A stretch of DNA of 64,000 nt from positions 21,542,924-21,606,923 of the forward strand of contig NC_091023.1 of NCBI RefSeq assembly GCF_041296385.1, given 5' to 3'. A model generated the notes under the pieces. That model had not been told where the DNA came from and ran no database searches. It worked only from the letters and a program-made list of their open reading frames with translations. Shown here piece after piece: positions 11,001-25,900 of the stretch. Numbering within the stretch: the stretch's first letter is position 1; each line of letters starts with the position of its first letter. The stretch is from Aphelocoma coerulescens. Its lineage: Eukaryota > Chordata > Aves > Passeriformes > Corvidae. Position numbers and translations under genes: made by a program.

Positions 11001-13980
11001 GCCATATACCAACACACACCAGGTTGTCAGTCCCTTCTTGGAAATTCTTCCGGAGATAATACTTCTGGGAATGACACTAATTAGTCACCAATCAACATTA
11101 CCAGCTCTGTAACCCTGTTCCCAGAAACAGCATCTTTATGTAGTGGTTCTTCCAGGAACTGTCCATGGTATGTCTATACTGGCAGGCAAAAGAGGCAACA
11201 GATACTTAAATATACACATGGCCAACAAGACCTGGGCTCTTAAAAGGTAGAAACTTTGCTAAGGCCTGTTCTTCCAAAACAACACTTATGAGCATGTTTT
11301 AGTCAGAGAAAACATTACTATCGATTAAACTGATACAATTTTTATCGAACTGGGCTCCTTTGCAGCACGAAGTGCACACCATCTTTTGTGTTGTGCAGCA
11401 TATAAAAATCAGGAAACTGTGACTGATCTGTTTGCTTTGGCACAGTGGAGGCTTTTGCAGCTGATCTGGAAAAACAACCCAAGTCCTTTACCAATGTGAA
11501 CAGACACCTTCCACAGTCTCCTTAACTGCATTACAGGATTTGGACCCCAACAGCGGCTTCAAAGGTAAACAGGAAGGAATTGAGATGCTTAAAAGGCAGC
11601 TGAACAGGTTACAGACATTGATTTTATAGGGAATTAGGTCCCTAACTTGGTTATGTGCCTCATGAAAACCCAAGCTCCTGCACAGTTAGATGCTCAGGCA
11701 GCAGTGAATCTGGCTCTTGTTTTCAATAATTAAAGCTATTGCATAAATTACCAATCCTTTTATCATTTCAATGGAACTCCAACTCCCTGCACAAACTAAG
11801 ATGCCACTTCCAAGTCACCACATCTGAATCCATTTTCCTACCCAGATTTCTGCAGCTGTTGTTTCTGCCCCATGGAATCAGGCTCAAGCAGTGATTGGAT
11901 GGGGGAGCAGAGTTTAAATAGCAACGAATTTAATTTGACCACTAAAATTAAGGTGAAAGTCACTCTACTGTGTAGCATATTCATGGTCACTTAAAATCAG
12001 CTGAAGCATTCCAATTAGCATTTATGTCAGAATATGGCATGGATGCTAATGAAAAATAAATCCTTTACAAGTTTGTATGGATTTCCTCAAATAGATACTG
12101 TAATAGATTTCCTTGTTAAAGCAGATCTAATTGCAACTTTGGGAAGAAGAATATACTATGAAATAAATATCTACCTTGAAAGAATTAATCAGAATTACAG
12201 TACTACCTCATCAGACAGACTGAAGGGGAGGAGCTGTTTTTAAGCGGTCAGCAAAGGTAAAAATTGATTTATACAATCTATCTTCCTTTAAAAGACATAC
12301 AAAAAAATCTGTTTGGTCTAGTTTTCTTTTATAGCAGATACTAGAAGTGCTTTCAACAAAACAGAGCCAACCTTCTTTTTTTTGTTTCCTCACTAAAATC
12401 CTTGAAGTTTGGTACAAATACAAAAATACGTACATTTTTCTTCATCCACGATTTTTTTACAGAGAGCATCAGAAATAAAGACAATTTTGAATGATAAAAT
12501 TGATAATTGCCTTGATCAGTAAAAAAAGGGTACCTTAAAACCTTTACTTGGTTCCAAGCATAGATTGTACCAGGGATAACTTCAGGAACTCTGTGCCAGA
12601 AGAATACCAAAGAAATCACTTGGAATGAAACCTGCAGAATGCATGTGCTAATTTTCCTGAAGGCAATGCGAATTTACTCATTTGAATCTTGGCTTTAGTT
12701 TAAGGCTTATTGGAAGATCAAAATATTTTGGGTAATGTGCCTGGCTGAGGTTCAGAAGGCATCCTTTCCCCATCATCACTTCCCTTACTGACCAGACTCC
12801 AACAGAAACCACAGCAACAAAAAGAAAGTGGAAGCAATCAAAGCTATGAGGATTTTATTTCTTAGCCCAATTAAAGAACGTGAAGAATATTTGATTGAAC
12901 TTCTGTTGTTTTTATTGGCAGTGACCATGAAGAGGCCAAAACATTTTGGCAGCCATGAGACAATAAAATATTGCCAAAATATTACATCTAGAAGTCCCAT
13001 CAAATGTTGGAGTTAATATAATATGCACTCAATGCTCTTTTTTTTCCCTGACATTTGGAATTTCTGCTGTCTTTTCCCTTTGTGCTCGTTAGGGGAAAAA
13101 GGAAGGACCAAATTGCTCTAAAGACTACTGGCTCAGACAACTATAAAAGAGGGGTTTTTTCATACAGGTAGACAGCAATGACTGCTCATGTTTCAAAATT
13201 TTATTCCTGCCTCATCATGGAGGCCTTTAAATTGTAACACAGACCTATGGAATGTCCCTTGGCTATTTGCTGAGAGCAAACTGACCACACTTAGCAAAAT
13301 AACCCCACAAACAATGGAACAAAATCCCACAAACTGTAAATTTTTGGTCAAAGATATTACGGCCCATGTGCATCAAGAAGCCTCACCATAGTTTTACCTT
13401 TACAAACGCTCTCAAGTGTCCTCCAACCAGTGAAAATAAACATGGCTTAAAGTCAACCTGTTGGCTATTTTGTGATAGAGTATATGAAATACTGAAAATG
13501 ATAAATGCATTGAGGATTGTGAGTGTCTGTTCTCCTGGTTATTTTAGTTTTCTTCCTAGTGATGATCTTTGTTTTCCTAGTACCATTCCTTCCCCGCTCT
13601 ACAAGGAAATATAATGTGAGGAAAAGAACATGTGCCAATTTTCTGATCCTTCAAAAGGGCTTATTCATTGAAATAGTCTTTAAAATGTAAAGTAATATAT
13701 GTATCAACTACTAGTAGAATTTTTTAAAAAGACTGTAAATGTAAAAAGAAATCTATTCATATCAAATTCGATTATCTATGCAAGATGGCTCAAGAACATA
13801 TATATTCAGATGTGGCATATACAGCATCAGAAACTAGTAAAATACCAGATAATTATGAAGAAACAGCCTGCAGATTTGATTATAGATATGAAGCCTCTCA
13901 AGATTTTTACACTTATTTTAAGCAATGTTGGATTATGTGTCTACACTGTTATTTCCAGAGCTGAAGGAGAATGAACATGA
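8023..13980. other. Non-coding stretch with chance ORFs
   Basis: The longest frame is 155 codons at 9419-9886 (plus); it is overlapped by an 86-codon frame and shows no domain, conserved motif or splice context. Frames at 12034-12243 and 13699-13974 are AT-driven. An A/C-rich island lies at 9056-9123. No tRNA, repeat family or exon is supported. Confidence 0.5.
9056..9123. repeat. A-rich low-complexity island
   Basis: A runs broken by single C or G bases (AAAGACAAAA-like units), grading into a CAAAAC-rich tail. No fixed period. Confidence 0.7.
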
Positions 13981-13998
13981 TTTTTTTTTTTTTTTTTT
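13981..13998. repeat. Poly-T run (18 T)
   Basis: Uninterrupted T18 on the plus strand, flanked by ACATGA and AGTACTG. It could be the tail of a minus-strand retrotransposed piece, but no element body is visible beside it. Confidence 0.8.
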
Positions 13999-16900
13999 AG
14001 TACTGCTCTCTGTGAGAATGCTACTTCACATTTCCAGCTTGAGCTCTGCTAAAATGCTAATGAGGAATTGTTACTAAATGTCGAGAAGGGGGATACATCT
14101 GCCAGGCAGAAGTATCATAACAACCCTCACGTCTGCTAGACCTGGACCAGCATCAGGATCTGGTGTGAGGCCAGGAACAGCAATTCAGCCAAGGCCAGAG
14201 GAGAGGTTTCTGCCTGAAACTTCCCACACAAAACCAGCAAAACCAGGAGAAGGAGCATGAGCAGTAAGGGGAGGATGCTTGAGCAAAGCTGCGTGGTGAT
14301 GACCTGTGCCTCCACTGGTTAGTGCCAATTCTTACCCACAGTACACCTACAGTCTCCAGAACACAGCATTGCTGGTTTTGAAAACCAGTATTTTGTTTGA
14401 TTGTGCTAACCTTCTGCTAGAAATTTGAAGATATTTTCAAGTGGGCAAGACCATTCCGAAAACTGCATTCATTACAATCTATTCCCATGCTTTTCTTCAA
14501 GCGAACGAAAACACAGTAATTTATGTCAGGAGCCTGAGATGACAATGACAACAAAACAAGATTAATAACTGCTGCAAACACCTTGCCAAAGAAAGTCATT
14601 CAGTTAATGCTACAGAGAATTCTCCTGCCAACCCACCGAAGAAAAAAAGCACAATTCAGAGATTGTTTCATTTACTCAGTGTAAGTATATTTAGCAAAGA
14701 CCCTGGATCAGAAACAGAGATGACAAATGTTGGTGTAAATTAGAGAGTATGAAATGGGACAAAGGCAGAGTAAATTGGCATAAACTGAAAAAAAGGTACT
14801 TTAGAACTTTTACTTCTAAAATGGGGTGTGACATGGAATGTGAGACCAGTGATGACCCTCTGGCATTTTGCTGAGAAAATTTTAAACTGGTGCTACAATT
14901 CTTATTCATACATCCCTCTCTACTTGGAAACTGACACATTTCCACAATTTCTAAGTGCACATTTAGAGAGTTGTGAAAATACTTACCAAAGACTCGTATG
15001 CCTCAACTGCCACACAATTCATTAGCTCAAAACTGCAAGCACACAAACTGCTCAGCAGAATGCAACCAGAGTATGTGAAAGAGGAAAAAGAAATTAAATG
15101 GCTAAAATTGAACTAATAGCACGATGAACTTCACAGCACATTTTTAATCAGTATAGACTCAACTTTTAAGGAAACAGACATGTCACATTGACAACATAAC
15201 TAGGCCCATTTTAACCTAAATTTAATAAAAAAATAAAAGCTATTCAGTGGATAATAATGGGAAAGTAATACATTTATTTGATCCCTCACACAATGGAGCC
15301 AACATGCCTACCAATTGGGCTATTCACACATAAATTGTATTTAATGGCTTCCTGTTAATATGCTGTAGTTATATAATGAAACCCCAGCAATTTTGCAGCT
15401 CAAGCATCTGCGTTCCTCTACTGCCATCAAACTGAGCAGTAACTGAGTCACTCAGGAAAGGACATTTGACCTTGGAGCTTCAAATTTTGATTATTCCCCA
15501 ATGTCACAAAAAGAGATGTAAAGTCACCTGTAATTTTCTTTTTCTTGAAAAGGGGGGAGGCAGTAATCGACCTCACATTTTAGTAGTTTAGAACTGATAC
15601 AATTTCACAGGAGTCAAATAGAAAATTGAGGTTTCATTTCAATACAAACTGGATCTGGTGATTTCTGCAACAGTCTTCTGGGACAAAATTGATTAGGTGA
15701 AGGGAAAGGAAAATAAATCATCAATAAGTTCATAAATTTTCATTCAGAAAACTAGACAAATTGATGAAGCAAAGCTTTAGCTCACACAGATTCAATTTTT
15801 TAATTGTGTGTTTCACTAACCATAAGCCATTTAACTAATAAGCAATTCAGAAATCTGTCAGAGGAGAATTTGTAACTATATTGTATTACAGGAAAAATAT
15901 TGGTTCAGAAACACGTGCAGCACACAACAGGCAGGTTTACTGATACACACCTTACTCCGACAGTATTTAAAGAAAACAAATCTGGACCCCATGACACTTT
16001 CAGGGGATCTGCAAAGCTTTGTGCTTTACATTGACTACATGGAATATGCAGCACGTGGTACAATGAATTCTTGGCTTGATTGTATCAACTGGTATTTTAG
16101 ATGTTACACAGAAACAATTATTTTTCTTGGCCTAAAGGTCTGTCATGCAAATTTCTCTAGAAAAAAAAAAAAAAAGCTTCCTCTGAGCCAAAACTATTAC
16201 AAAAAATAAAATCCCCTGCCAAAGTCGTGTTCCATCTCCCTGTCTACCTCTCTGCAGAGAGAAAACAAATGCCTCCACATCCTATAGTGGTGTCTACAGC
16301 TGAAGCTGTTCTGGTGTCACATCACAGCCTGTGACAGCTCAAATAAAGAAAATTCTAACTCTGCTGAGTACCTCACACATCTTACAGGCAGCACTGCTCC
16401 CCTGCACTCGAGGAGATGAAAAGCTGGCTCAGTACAGATGTGGCTGATGGAGAACAAAGCTTTAATTAACGAGGCAGAGACACTGAACTTCAGCAGATTC
16501 TAAATGATGTGTTTGATTCTTAAATAGCAAACTGACTTGCAAGTTCTTGAGTTCATGCTTGAGTACACCATAAGGGCCTTTTCATGTAATTTAAGATTCA
16601 ATCAAGCAGCAGCATCTCACTACAGTGCTCTTGAACACAGAAGCATAGGATGGCTTGGGTTGATGTTATCTAACACATTAACTAACTTCCTTTTCTTTCA
16701 AGGCTCACCAGTGTATGTGACTGACAGTGCTGTGCATAGGGGGAAATAAACTGGAGTCATTTTGGTACAGCTCCCTGCAGAGCTTGATACAATTCATGCC
16801 AGTGGCAATGGTTTCTAATCCAAGTTTCTTTTAGAATGGCTCTCTAGAGAAACTCAACAAATCCATTGTCTGTATATCAAAAAAGTTTTATCCAGCTATT

Positions 16901-19081
16901 TTATTGAACATTCTCATTCACTTTATCCATGTTTTCTTATGATACTGTGTATTTGCTAAGTTGTGTCCAATGCCACTCTTGGGCATTAATTATGAAATTT
17001 AGAAATACATCATCATACTTAAAGCCTAATGAGTTTTACCTGAATTTACTAATATAAATTAAACATGTCCTAACAATAACTTTACATTATTGACCCAAGT
17101 ACTGGTCAAAATTATGTCATATAGGAAAATCAACATGTTTGTAACCTGCTGCACCATCTACTGACCAAAAGATACTACAACAGACATCAGAAAAATACAC
17201 ACAAGTCAAAGAACATACTTAAAAGAATAATAGGTGTATATATGATAGACTGGTTTCTTTAAGGGGCAGTGCTGGTGACCCTGATACTCTGGACTTTGTT
17301 GCAGTGGTACTATAGACAGTACATATATGGAGGGCATAATTACTTCAAGTTCTATATGGCAATAAGTATAGTTTTGGGGGCCTTTTTGTTGTTCTAATAT
17401 TTGACTGAGTTTCACAATGGCTAACTACCCATAAACACTTTTTATGGGAATTATTCATTGGATCTTTAAGGTATAGCTGTCACACAACTCAAACTTTCCA
17501 GGCAGAAGAGCTGAAATGTCACCTTTTCACTGTATATAGCTCACATATCATAAAAATGTTGATATCTCCTTGGTGATACCAAAAGCTATGAAAAACAGCT
17601 GCAGGAGGTCTCCTACCTGGTCACATATTAAAAAAACCAAAAAGAAAACTCAAGAAAAAAGAAAAGGTCTATTTGCCCATTGAGCCTGGAGATCCTCTTA
17701 TTCTATTAAGCTTCACAATTATTCATTGTAATTGCCTCACTTTTTTTAAACAAGCATAGAAAAATAAGTAAAGATACTTTTCTCACTCGGGAGGAAGATA
17801 CATACTGCAAGTCCAAACTGTCCATAATGATATTCTGTAACTACAGATGAGCATCTTTCCTTTCCAAATGATTGCTGCAAACATGCAGCAGCACATGACA
17901 CATTAAAAGTACTATTCCCTCTTTACAGAGCAGCAGCATAATTGCAGCACAAAGAATACACTTATTTCTAGCCATGTATATACAAGGAAGAGACTAGAAA
18001 ACTGTAAGGCAAAAGGAGAACTGCAAAAGAAGTAATTATGAAAATGGAAGAAACAGTTTATGAAGTAAGAGTAGAAGAAATAATGTGCATAGCTGGGCTA
18101 TTCAATTACTAAAGGGACTCATTGTACTGTGTACAAGTTTTTCAAGGATGGAAACATGAATGAATTTCAAGGGGACTTTGCTAACATTAATGTGTTGAAG
18201 GAAAGAAGAAAAAAGTTTAACTGTAACACTTCATATTCTTCATTTGTAAGCAATCCTAGGCCCTTTAATTCCATTCTACATTCACCAGCCTTGCTGGTGA
18301 CTTTTCATAAAGATTATCAAATACCAGAACTAAGCACACTTTTTCTTTTAAAACACCTCCTTGCAGTACTACAGGTGGAATGTTATGACTGTGTAAGTTT
18401 GTTAGGTATTTCAGTTAAAATTCAGGGGGAAAAAATCCCACTTAATTGTATTCAGTTTCCAATCTTTTAAATAGGAAAATGACAGCCAAAGAAGAGAGCA
18501 ATGATATAAATTACTGAAAAAACTGTAACGTGAAGGATCTTGACTTGTAACTTTTCCATCCAATCCCAAATTCATAACACTTCCATCAGTAAAGTGAAAA
18601 GGAAAAGCTTTTTAAGCACTTGACAAGGGCATGCACCCTTCCTAGAGCTGATGGAAGCCCCTGTGTGTACAGCTGCACAAGAGCTACAGGAGAGGTTAAC
18701 CAAACTGAGCAAAACAAATCCTGCACCAACAAACCATCAGCTAATGCTTAAATGTGTTGGTTAATAATTAGATGAGAACAATTCATTTGTTCCACAACAC
18801 AGAGACACTACCAAAAACTGGAGAGATGTCACCAAATGCATTTTCCCTCTCTACACTGTGTGGAAAAAATCCTGCTCTTTACAGCTGGAATAAGTGACAG
18901 GAGACCAACATTTAAGTCACACAAGCCACAAACAAATTGGAGACTTACAGACAGGCTGCTCTGGATAGCAAAATTATTACACCAAAAAAATTACTGAAAA
19001 ATTCTACAGGAGTGCCACGAGGAACTCTTATGAATCAACACAAGACACCCTTGGAGCATAAAGTCATGAAAGTCATGAAGT
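13999..19081. other. Non-coding stretch, no gene recognised
   Basis: Only short open frames; the longest is 113 codons at 18129-18470 (plus), which shows no family signature. Small landmarks are an A15 run at 16161-16175, a POU-type octamer ATGCAAAT at 16145-16152 and a small perfect hairpin at 18282-18300 (TCACCAGC/GCTGGTGA). Confidence 0.5.
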
Positions 19082-19112
19082 CAAATTCAAATCTTATTCA
19101 GATTTGAATTTG
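19082..19112. repeat. Perfect 13-bp inverted repeat
   Basis: The arms CAAATTCAAATCT (19082-19094) and AGATTTGAATTTG (19100-19112) are exact reverse complements around a 5-base loop. Just upstream is a short direct repeat of AAAGTCATG. The arms are too short for a typical pre-microRNA, and no T run follows for a Pol III terminator. Confidence 0.75.
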
Positions 19113-19460
19113 TGCCAGACTGCAAACCCAAATCAATAAACATAGCTAGTTGGGGAGGGATTTGCCTTATGCTTTTCAGAGGTATAGAATGTACAGTCCA
19201 TATGGTGACCTAACTTGACAGCTCATGGTGCCCAATAACATCTCAAAAAGCCTAAATGATGCTCCAATTTATGCATATTACTCCTCCTTTCTGCTTGCTT
19301 CCCTCTTTTTGGGGCTATATAGCCTAATTATTCAAGCTGAAGTTCCTTTTCTTCTATACCCATTGAAAATTTACAGGATTTTATAGACTTCAATGAAGCC
19401 TGACCTCCATCTTCAGCATGAAATGCAAAATTCCTCTATCAAATTAATGTGATTTGGGGG

Positions 19461-19488
<28 letters not shown>
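19461..19488. repeat. Poly-A run (28 A)
   Basis: Uninterrupted A28 preceded by GGGGG. Mononucleotide tract; its length is probably polymorphic or uncertain in assembly. Confidence 0.85.
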
Positions 19489-19491
<3 letters not shown>

Positions 19492-22400
19492 ATCTGATTT
19501 CTTCCAGGACAGGATCCCTAGTTCTGCTACTTAAATGGGCATTAAGCAGAAGCATCTTAAGGAAAAGCTTTATTCCTTTTAAATTTCATTGGAGTTGTCC
19601 TAAATGTAATTAGTACCAAAACTAGTATTAAAGAAGCCCTTGTGATCTGCATAACAGCTTCTGCTTATTGGCCACCTCACAAAATCCAGTTATACCTACA
19701 TTAAATTTGTTTGTATAATGGTCCTGTTCCCCTTCAAGGCCAATATAGCACTGAAAAAAGTCTTAAAGGTGCTGGTGTTCACATCAAGCTCCCTTGGAAA
19801 AATAAAATAAAACCTATGGTTTCAGCTGTTTAACTTTATACCAGATCAACAATTCATTTAAATCAAGGGTTCTAAATGTTTTTCAGCTGCCACTTGAGAG
19901 ACAACACACTGTGAGAACCTAATTGGATCCACATCCTCTGGGAGCTTGGGGAAGAAAGGCAAAGTTACTAAACACTAAGTGTTCAGTAAACCTAAACTTT
20001 TTCTCAAGAAAGGGCAGAACCATGAACCACTGACTTGAGGCTGCTTCACTTTATTGATTTTCAATGAATCAAAATTTTAAAACTACCTACGAGCACTTGA
20101 AAGATGACATTGAGCAAGGCTATTTCAATTCAAAATCAATCGTATCTTGCAGGTGACAAGGGAAGTTTTAATTTCATATTCAGACTTCAGAAATTTCCAC
20201 ACAATCACACTTTCCACTTTCAGAACCGAGACAAAGAAATGCAGTTTAAGTCTCAGAGAAGGAAGCAACAGAACATAATTCCAGGACAAGCCATAAATTT
20301 GTACACTTTCAGCAAAAATAACCACCTGCACACATACAAGATGCCAAAGGGTTGGTTGGGCCTCCATTGCTTCAAAAAAGTCCCCAAATGTCAGAACTAC
20401 AACGAATCATGAGTGCAATATACCTCAGGTGTATCAGACAAAACAGACATCATAATGGGTTATGTTGCTAAGGCTGTAGGAAAAACAAGCCAAGCTTTCC
20501 ATCCCATTAATTCCACTGCTGTGAAACAGCCCACACAACCCAATCCAAGTACTCCACAAAAGGCACAGTTGAACCACAGGTCTGGAAAACATCCTCTAAA
20601 CCAACAGACTCCAACAAGATATTTAAAATTAAAATGGGATCAGACCAAGAGGAACCAGAGCAGCAACATTTAAATATGCAAGAAGTGGCTAAAAAGATGA
20701 AAGGGGGAAAAAATATTTTCCATATCTTACACGTACGTGAGGCAAATAACAGACAGCTTAAATAGCAGAGATGAAATTCTGGTACAAAAGAATGATTTAG
20801 TTTTGCATGTCCTGGAATCATCCTCCTCAAAACAGGACAGATCAGGTTATATCTGTAAATTTATACATTAGGAAGGAAAATCTGTTTCATGGCACCACTC
20901 TAAGAATAGACTGCTTCCAGCTCCTGTATCTGCACTGTCTGAAACCAAGAACAGATCCCATGGGAAGAATCAAGGAACTTTTGCTATGTTTGGGAAGAGA
21001 AATGAACCCCTTGGGGTCCTATTCTACAGTTTGTGGCCTTGGTTCTTTAGCCCCTTCAGACCAAGCACACACATGAAAAAACATTTGCCTCGATGATATT
21101 TAAAAATTCTGCAAAGCAGCTTTTTGTGATGTTTAGTGACAAAGTACATGTAGGGCAATTCATACATCACTGACACCAGCCATGAAAAACAAACTGCATT
21201 ATTTGCCAAACATCAAGTTATAAAGTATCATTTAGTTGTTTCTCTGCAAAAATCAGATTAATAAGCATTATTGTATGAAATATTCATGAATATGCATTAC
21301 TACGCAAACATTTTGTACAACAGCTGTGAGTTGTTTACTAATTCCTGGTTTAAATCATAATGACATTATTTTGAAGAGGTGAATATCACTGATATGATTA
21401 AAATGAGGATTAATCAAGTAGCCAATGGAGTAAACAACCACATTATAACCACCAGTATCACATGATCTGGAAAGCCACAAAAATTGTCATTAAAGGATGA
21501 ATTCAAATTTCTATAGAAGCAACAATTTTCCTTTTTTTTTTTTTTTGGTGTGGATATTACAACAGGTAGAAACAAAAACGGGTTGTCAAATGTCTCAAGA
21601 AATATTTTTTTCCAGACACGTTTCAGTGCAGACCCAGAGAACAGAAGAATGAAATTTACAGCAGGAAGATATGATGGGAGCATGAAAAATGAAGGACTTG
21701 TGTTTTTCACCTTGCTGAGATCTTTCACTTAAAAATAAAAGATACTATGCTTTTAATGCAAGGCAGTGGACAGTTCTAAATAGCACAGTTGTTTAGTAAA
21801 ATCTATTATTATTTAATTTTTTTGATCCCTGTACTAGAACACAATTGCCTCTGCCAAATGAGATCCACTACCAGCATTTGTGCATACCCTTACATGAAAA
21901 CAAGGCTGTTCCTGTGTTGAATTACAAGAAGAGCATGAGTTCAGTGTGATTTTTAAATTCTAAGTTACCTCTTCTCTTGTTCATCTTTTTCCCCATGACT
22001 GTTCACTTGCACTTGAACATTTAGGAGATTTCATAAAGGAACTATTCCTGTACCATTGATTCTGTTTAGAGATCCTTGAATTCTGCATCTTTCTATTCAA
22101 TCACTTCAGGACAAATAAAACCTCAGGAACTGCTACAGGATAGTCCTGTGATGGGACAGTGACATTGCCATGCCAGAGAACATCCAGAGCCTGGTACAGG
22201 AAGATTCAAGCTTTAGGACGTGGTCCTGATAAAGAGTCCTAAGAAGAAGTTACAAACCAATGAGATGCAGCAGTCTTGCAGAACTGAATTCTGGGCCTTA
22301 CATTCCCAGAATTTTTGCATATAATTAAAGGCTAGGGCATATTTGGAAGCTAAAGACTCGTATTCCTTAAGATTGTGGGAATCTAGATGATGCTGAAGGT

Positions 22401-22860
22401 AGGCTTAAGATCATTTGCATCTCTTTCTGAAAGCTGCAGGAGTCCAGTTCCAGTCCCAGCTGCATTACAGTAATGACATTAAAGCCTTTATTATTCACTT
22501 CAGTAAAAGAATTTATCAGGAGTTTAGCTACAGTATTTTGTTCAACACCTGAGTCTACATACACAGCAAACTACTGGTAAACAAGATCCCAGTCCTAGAC
22601 TTTCTTATGGATAAGCCTTGCACAAAACCTCAACACCATTTCTTTGCACAAGGATACACAAGACAAGTTCTTTTTTTGTTTTCCAGTAACAGAAACTTCA
22701 AAAGAAAACAAATAAACTATCCTCTTTCTAAATAAATGTGGAGAATAACTAACAGCAATTCATCTGCTGTTAAAATGGGTACTCTCTAGTCATTGCCATT
22801 TCCTCCCTTTTCCCTACATTTTCTCTCTCACCATTCCATGGCAAAGCTGGCTGTACATGC

Positions 22861-22917
22861 AGATATATATATAAATATATATAGATATATATATACACAC
22901 ACAAATCTGTATATATT
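22861..22917. repeat. (AT)n/(AC)n microsatellite
   Basis: Interrupted ATAT and TATAGATA runs pass into a short ACACAC stretch and end at TGTATATATT. Imperfect dinucleotide repeat. Confidence 0.8.
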
Positions 22918-25900
22918 CCACTATACTCCTGGATGGGTTGTGAGCCTCTACTTTAACCTGGAGGAATGGGGATATCAGAAGCAGAAAGAACTGAATTTCC
23001 CAAAACATTGGCTCTTCAGAGCCACTTGTCCTCAGGAACTGCCTTTTTAATTTTATGTGGTAGGTATTTCCTATTTTGTCACGTGACTTTTTTTAATCTG
23101 TTGCAAAATGCAGAAGTTTTCATAGCTATAAAGTTTTTTTTTCTTCTTCTATTATTAACATACATATTTCTGCCAGCTGTTTCAGGAATATTCATTAATA
23201 ACTCACATATTAGGGAAACCAATTAATGTAACACAATAAAGGGCAAGAAATTAATCTTTTATGGAATATTAATGACAAGCATACATAAACTTTGATCTTC
23301 TGCCACGAAGCATTCTGCAGGAATTGATTTGATTTTTTTGTTATCACAAACAATGTGTTTACATGTCACGCATATTTTAGGCAGGAAACTTCCAATAAAT
23401 CTTTAATTTAACACACATCTGTAACTATGCACAGCAATCCTATACATACCAGATGATTTTTATCAACTCTAATTATTCATTGATAACACATCCGATTATG
23501 TGCCCCAAGGCAACATTATAAATTCTAAGTTGTTTTTTCACAGTTGTAATTACCATATGTTCCCATTAATCCAATTCTATTAGCTCAATCTTTGCCTACT
23601 GATCTTGGTGTCAATCAATTTTCTTCCAGCTCGTGCATCAAACCAATTAGAATGGCTTTTGGAAACTGGAAATGTAATTTTTTGGTTCAGAGGAATTGTT
23701 CCAACAATGTGAGTCACAAAACCTGATTTTTAAACAAAAGTGACAATACAACCCCTGTGTTTCCAAAGGGGCTGTAATTTATTCATCTGTACAACATCCA
23801 GCATTTCTGTGTCCATTCCTTAAAAAAAACCAATAAGGACACATACACCTATTAAAAATCTTGGTAAAGCCCAGAATCTTCTTTTATATTTTGAAGATGT
23901 CAGGAAGAGTAAAGGAGGAGCTGCTCAAGAGCAGCTGCACACTTCATGGTGTTACTTAGCAACAACTTCTCAGGCAAAGTTTGCAAGGAGCTGGAAATAG
24001 GATTCTGGCAGTACTTTTTATTTCAGAAATTCAGTTCCTTATTCCTAACTCAAATGACCCTCAGTCTCCCCTGTTTATGAATAGCATATTTAATATAGAA
24101 TCTAGGCACCAAAGATAAATTTATAGTTAATAAATGCGTGCTAAATAATTCCTGTAACTTTGGTTGTGTAAGAGGATCCCAGCAAAACTGAACAAGCTCT
24201 GTACTTGGTATTTGAAGCAATTTAAACAACATGGACTGTCATTAAAAAGCAATTTTTAATTCATTTTAAAGAAAGCCTGTGCATCATTTTTGCTAAAATG
24301 TGTTAGAATAAATTGGACATGACCTTTGTTTACTGTAATGAGTTAAAAATAAAATTTTAAAAAAGCCCTGTTAGTTTTTGGCTTTTATTATAAAAATTTA
24401 CCCATGGAGCCAACTTTAGTCTACAGAGTCTAAAGTACTGGCTATAAAATAGATCCTACATGCAACTCAAACTATTTCATTACTGTTAATCTACTGCATC
24501 TAAGAAATCAAACATTTTAAAAAGGAGCCTCCTAAAGGCATCTGCTGTGATCCAGAGACCACAAACTCACATACTGCCAAAGCAGAGTTGATACAGAACA
24601 AGATAGTATGAATCAATGCTAAAAATAAAAATCAATAGACAAATAGTGTCGCTATTTGCTCATTTCATCAAATTTAACTCAGGGGAAACATTTTTCATTG
24701 GAAAATTGTCTTATCTTGACACTATTAATTAGAAACGATATGGAATGATCTGTCTTCAGTGAAAGGACATTAATGAGATGATTATGAGGGAAGACAAAGA
24801 ACTTGGATTACAAAAGTTTTGGTAAATATCTTAGTTCTTGGTATCCTTCTGGATCATAACCAGAACCATCAGCACTCCTACTTCTCCAGTAACTAAAAGA
24901 TGCACTTTTCAAATCTGTACAGCCTTGGGGTATTTCTGAAGCCTCTGGAGTAGCTAAAGGGCTGCTCCAGTCTGGTAAATCCCTTGAATAATGCCAGCAA
25001 AACGAGTGGCTGATGCACCTCCACACCTTCCTTTGAGGCAGCATCACAGTACAGCTGCTCCTTTGGGCAGGGGGCAGATGAGACAGCTCAGAGCATCTCA
25101 CCATCTCCAGCCACCCAAGTGCCTCTTTATTTTGGTGGGTGAGAATCATTTAAGTATTTCTTTTCCAACTGAACATAAACTGAACAGAAATCCAGTGCCT
25201 TCCTGCCAGCAAACAGCAACTTTTGATTAGCTCAAAAACTGCTTCATGTTTTGAGAGCAACAGAATCTTTCCTAAACTGTGAATTCATCCAAAGATGATA
25301 AATAAAAAGAAAAATTGAGGATACAGCTCTCAGGAGGTGCAGACACCTCTCAAATTGTCTTCATTAACCTTAAATCTTAAATTAACCAGTTAATTCTGAC
25401 ACTTTTTTCTCATTTCATAAATGGATACACAAATCTTGCCAACCTTTATATGATCACCAACTGCAAAATACTAAATATTACAAAATCCAGCCTCCTAATT
25501 TTTAAAAAAACCAAAGTGTATCTGAAATGATCTGAAATATAATTTCTATGCTAAACAGTGAACATTAGTAACCATTATTTATATTTCTACATTAGCAAAC
25601 GCTCTTCTTTGCATTCCTGACTTCAGCACAGACCATAAGTACATTTATAATTACAGCTTCTGCTCATGCAAATGACAGTTATGCCTCAGCATTTATCAGT
25701 GGAAACATTGGAGAATTTTAAGTGGAGCATGACACATCCAAAATCATTAAAAAAACTCTCTATCAGCAATTGACATACAGTAATACATTGAACAGAGTTA
25801 AATGCTTGTCTTTGGAGATTTTGGCATTAGCTAAAGAGTGATTGATAATGCCAGAATTCATGATGGATTTGTCTGTGGTTTGCTGTCACCTGCTTATCTG

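Noticed and set aside
19082..19112. microRNA precursor
   Set aside because: A 13-bp stem with a 5-base loop is too short for a Drosha/Dicer substrate.
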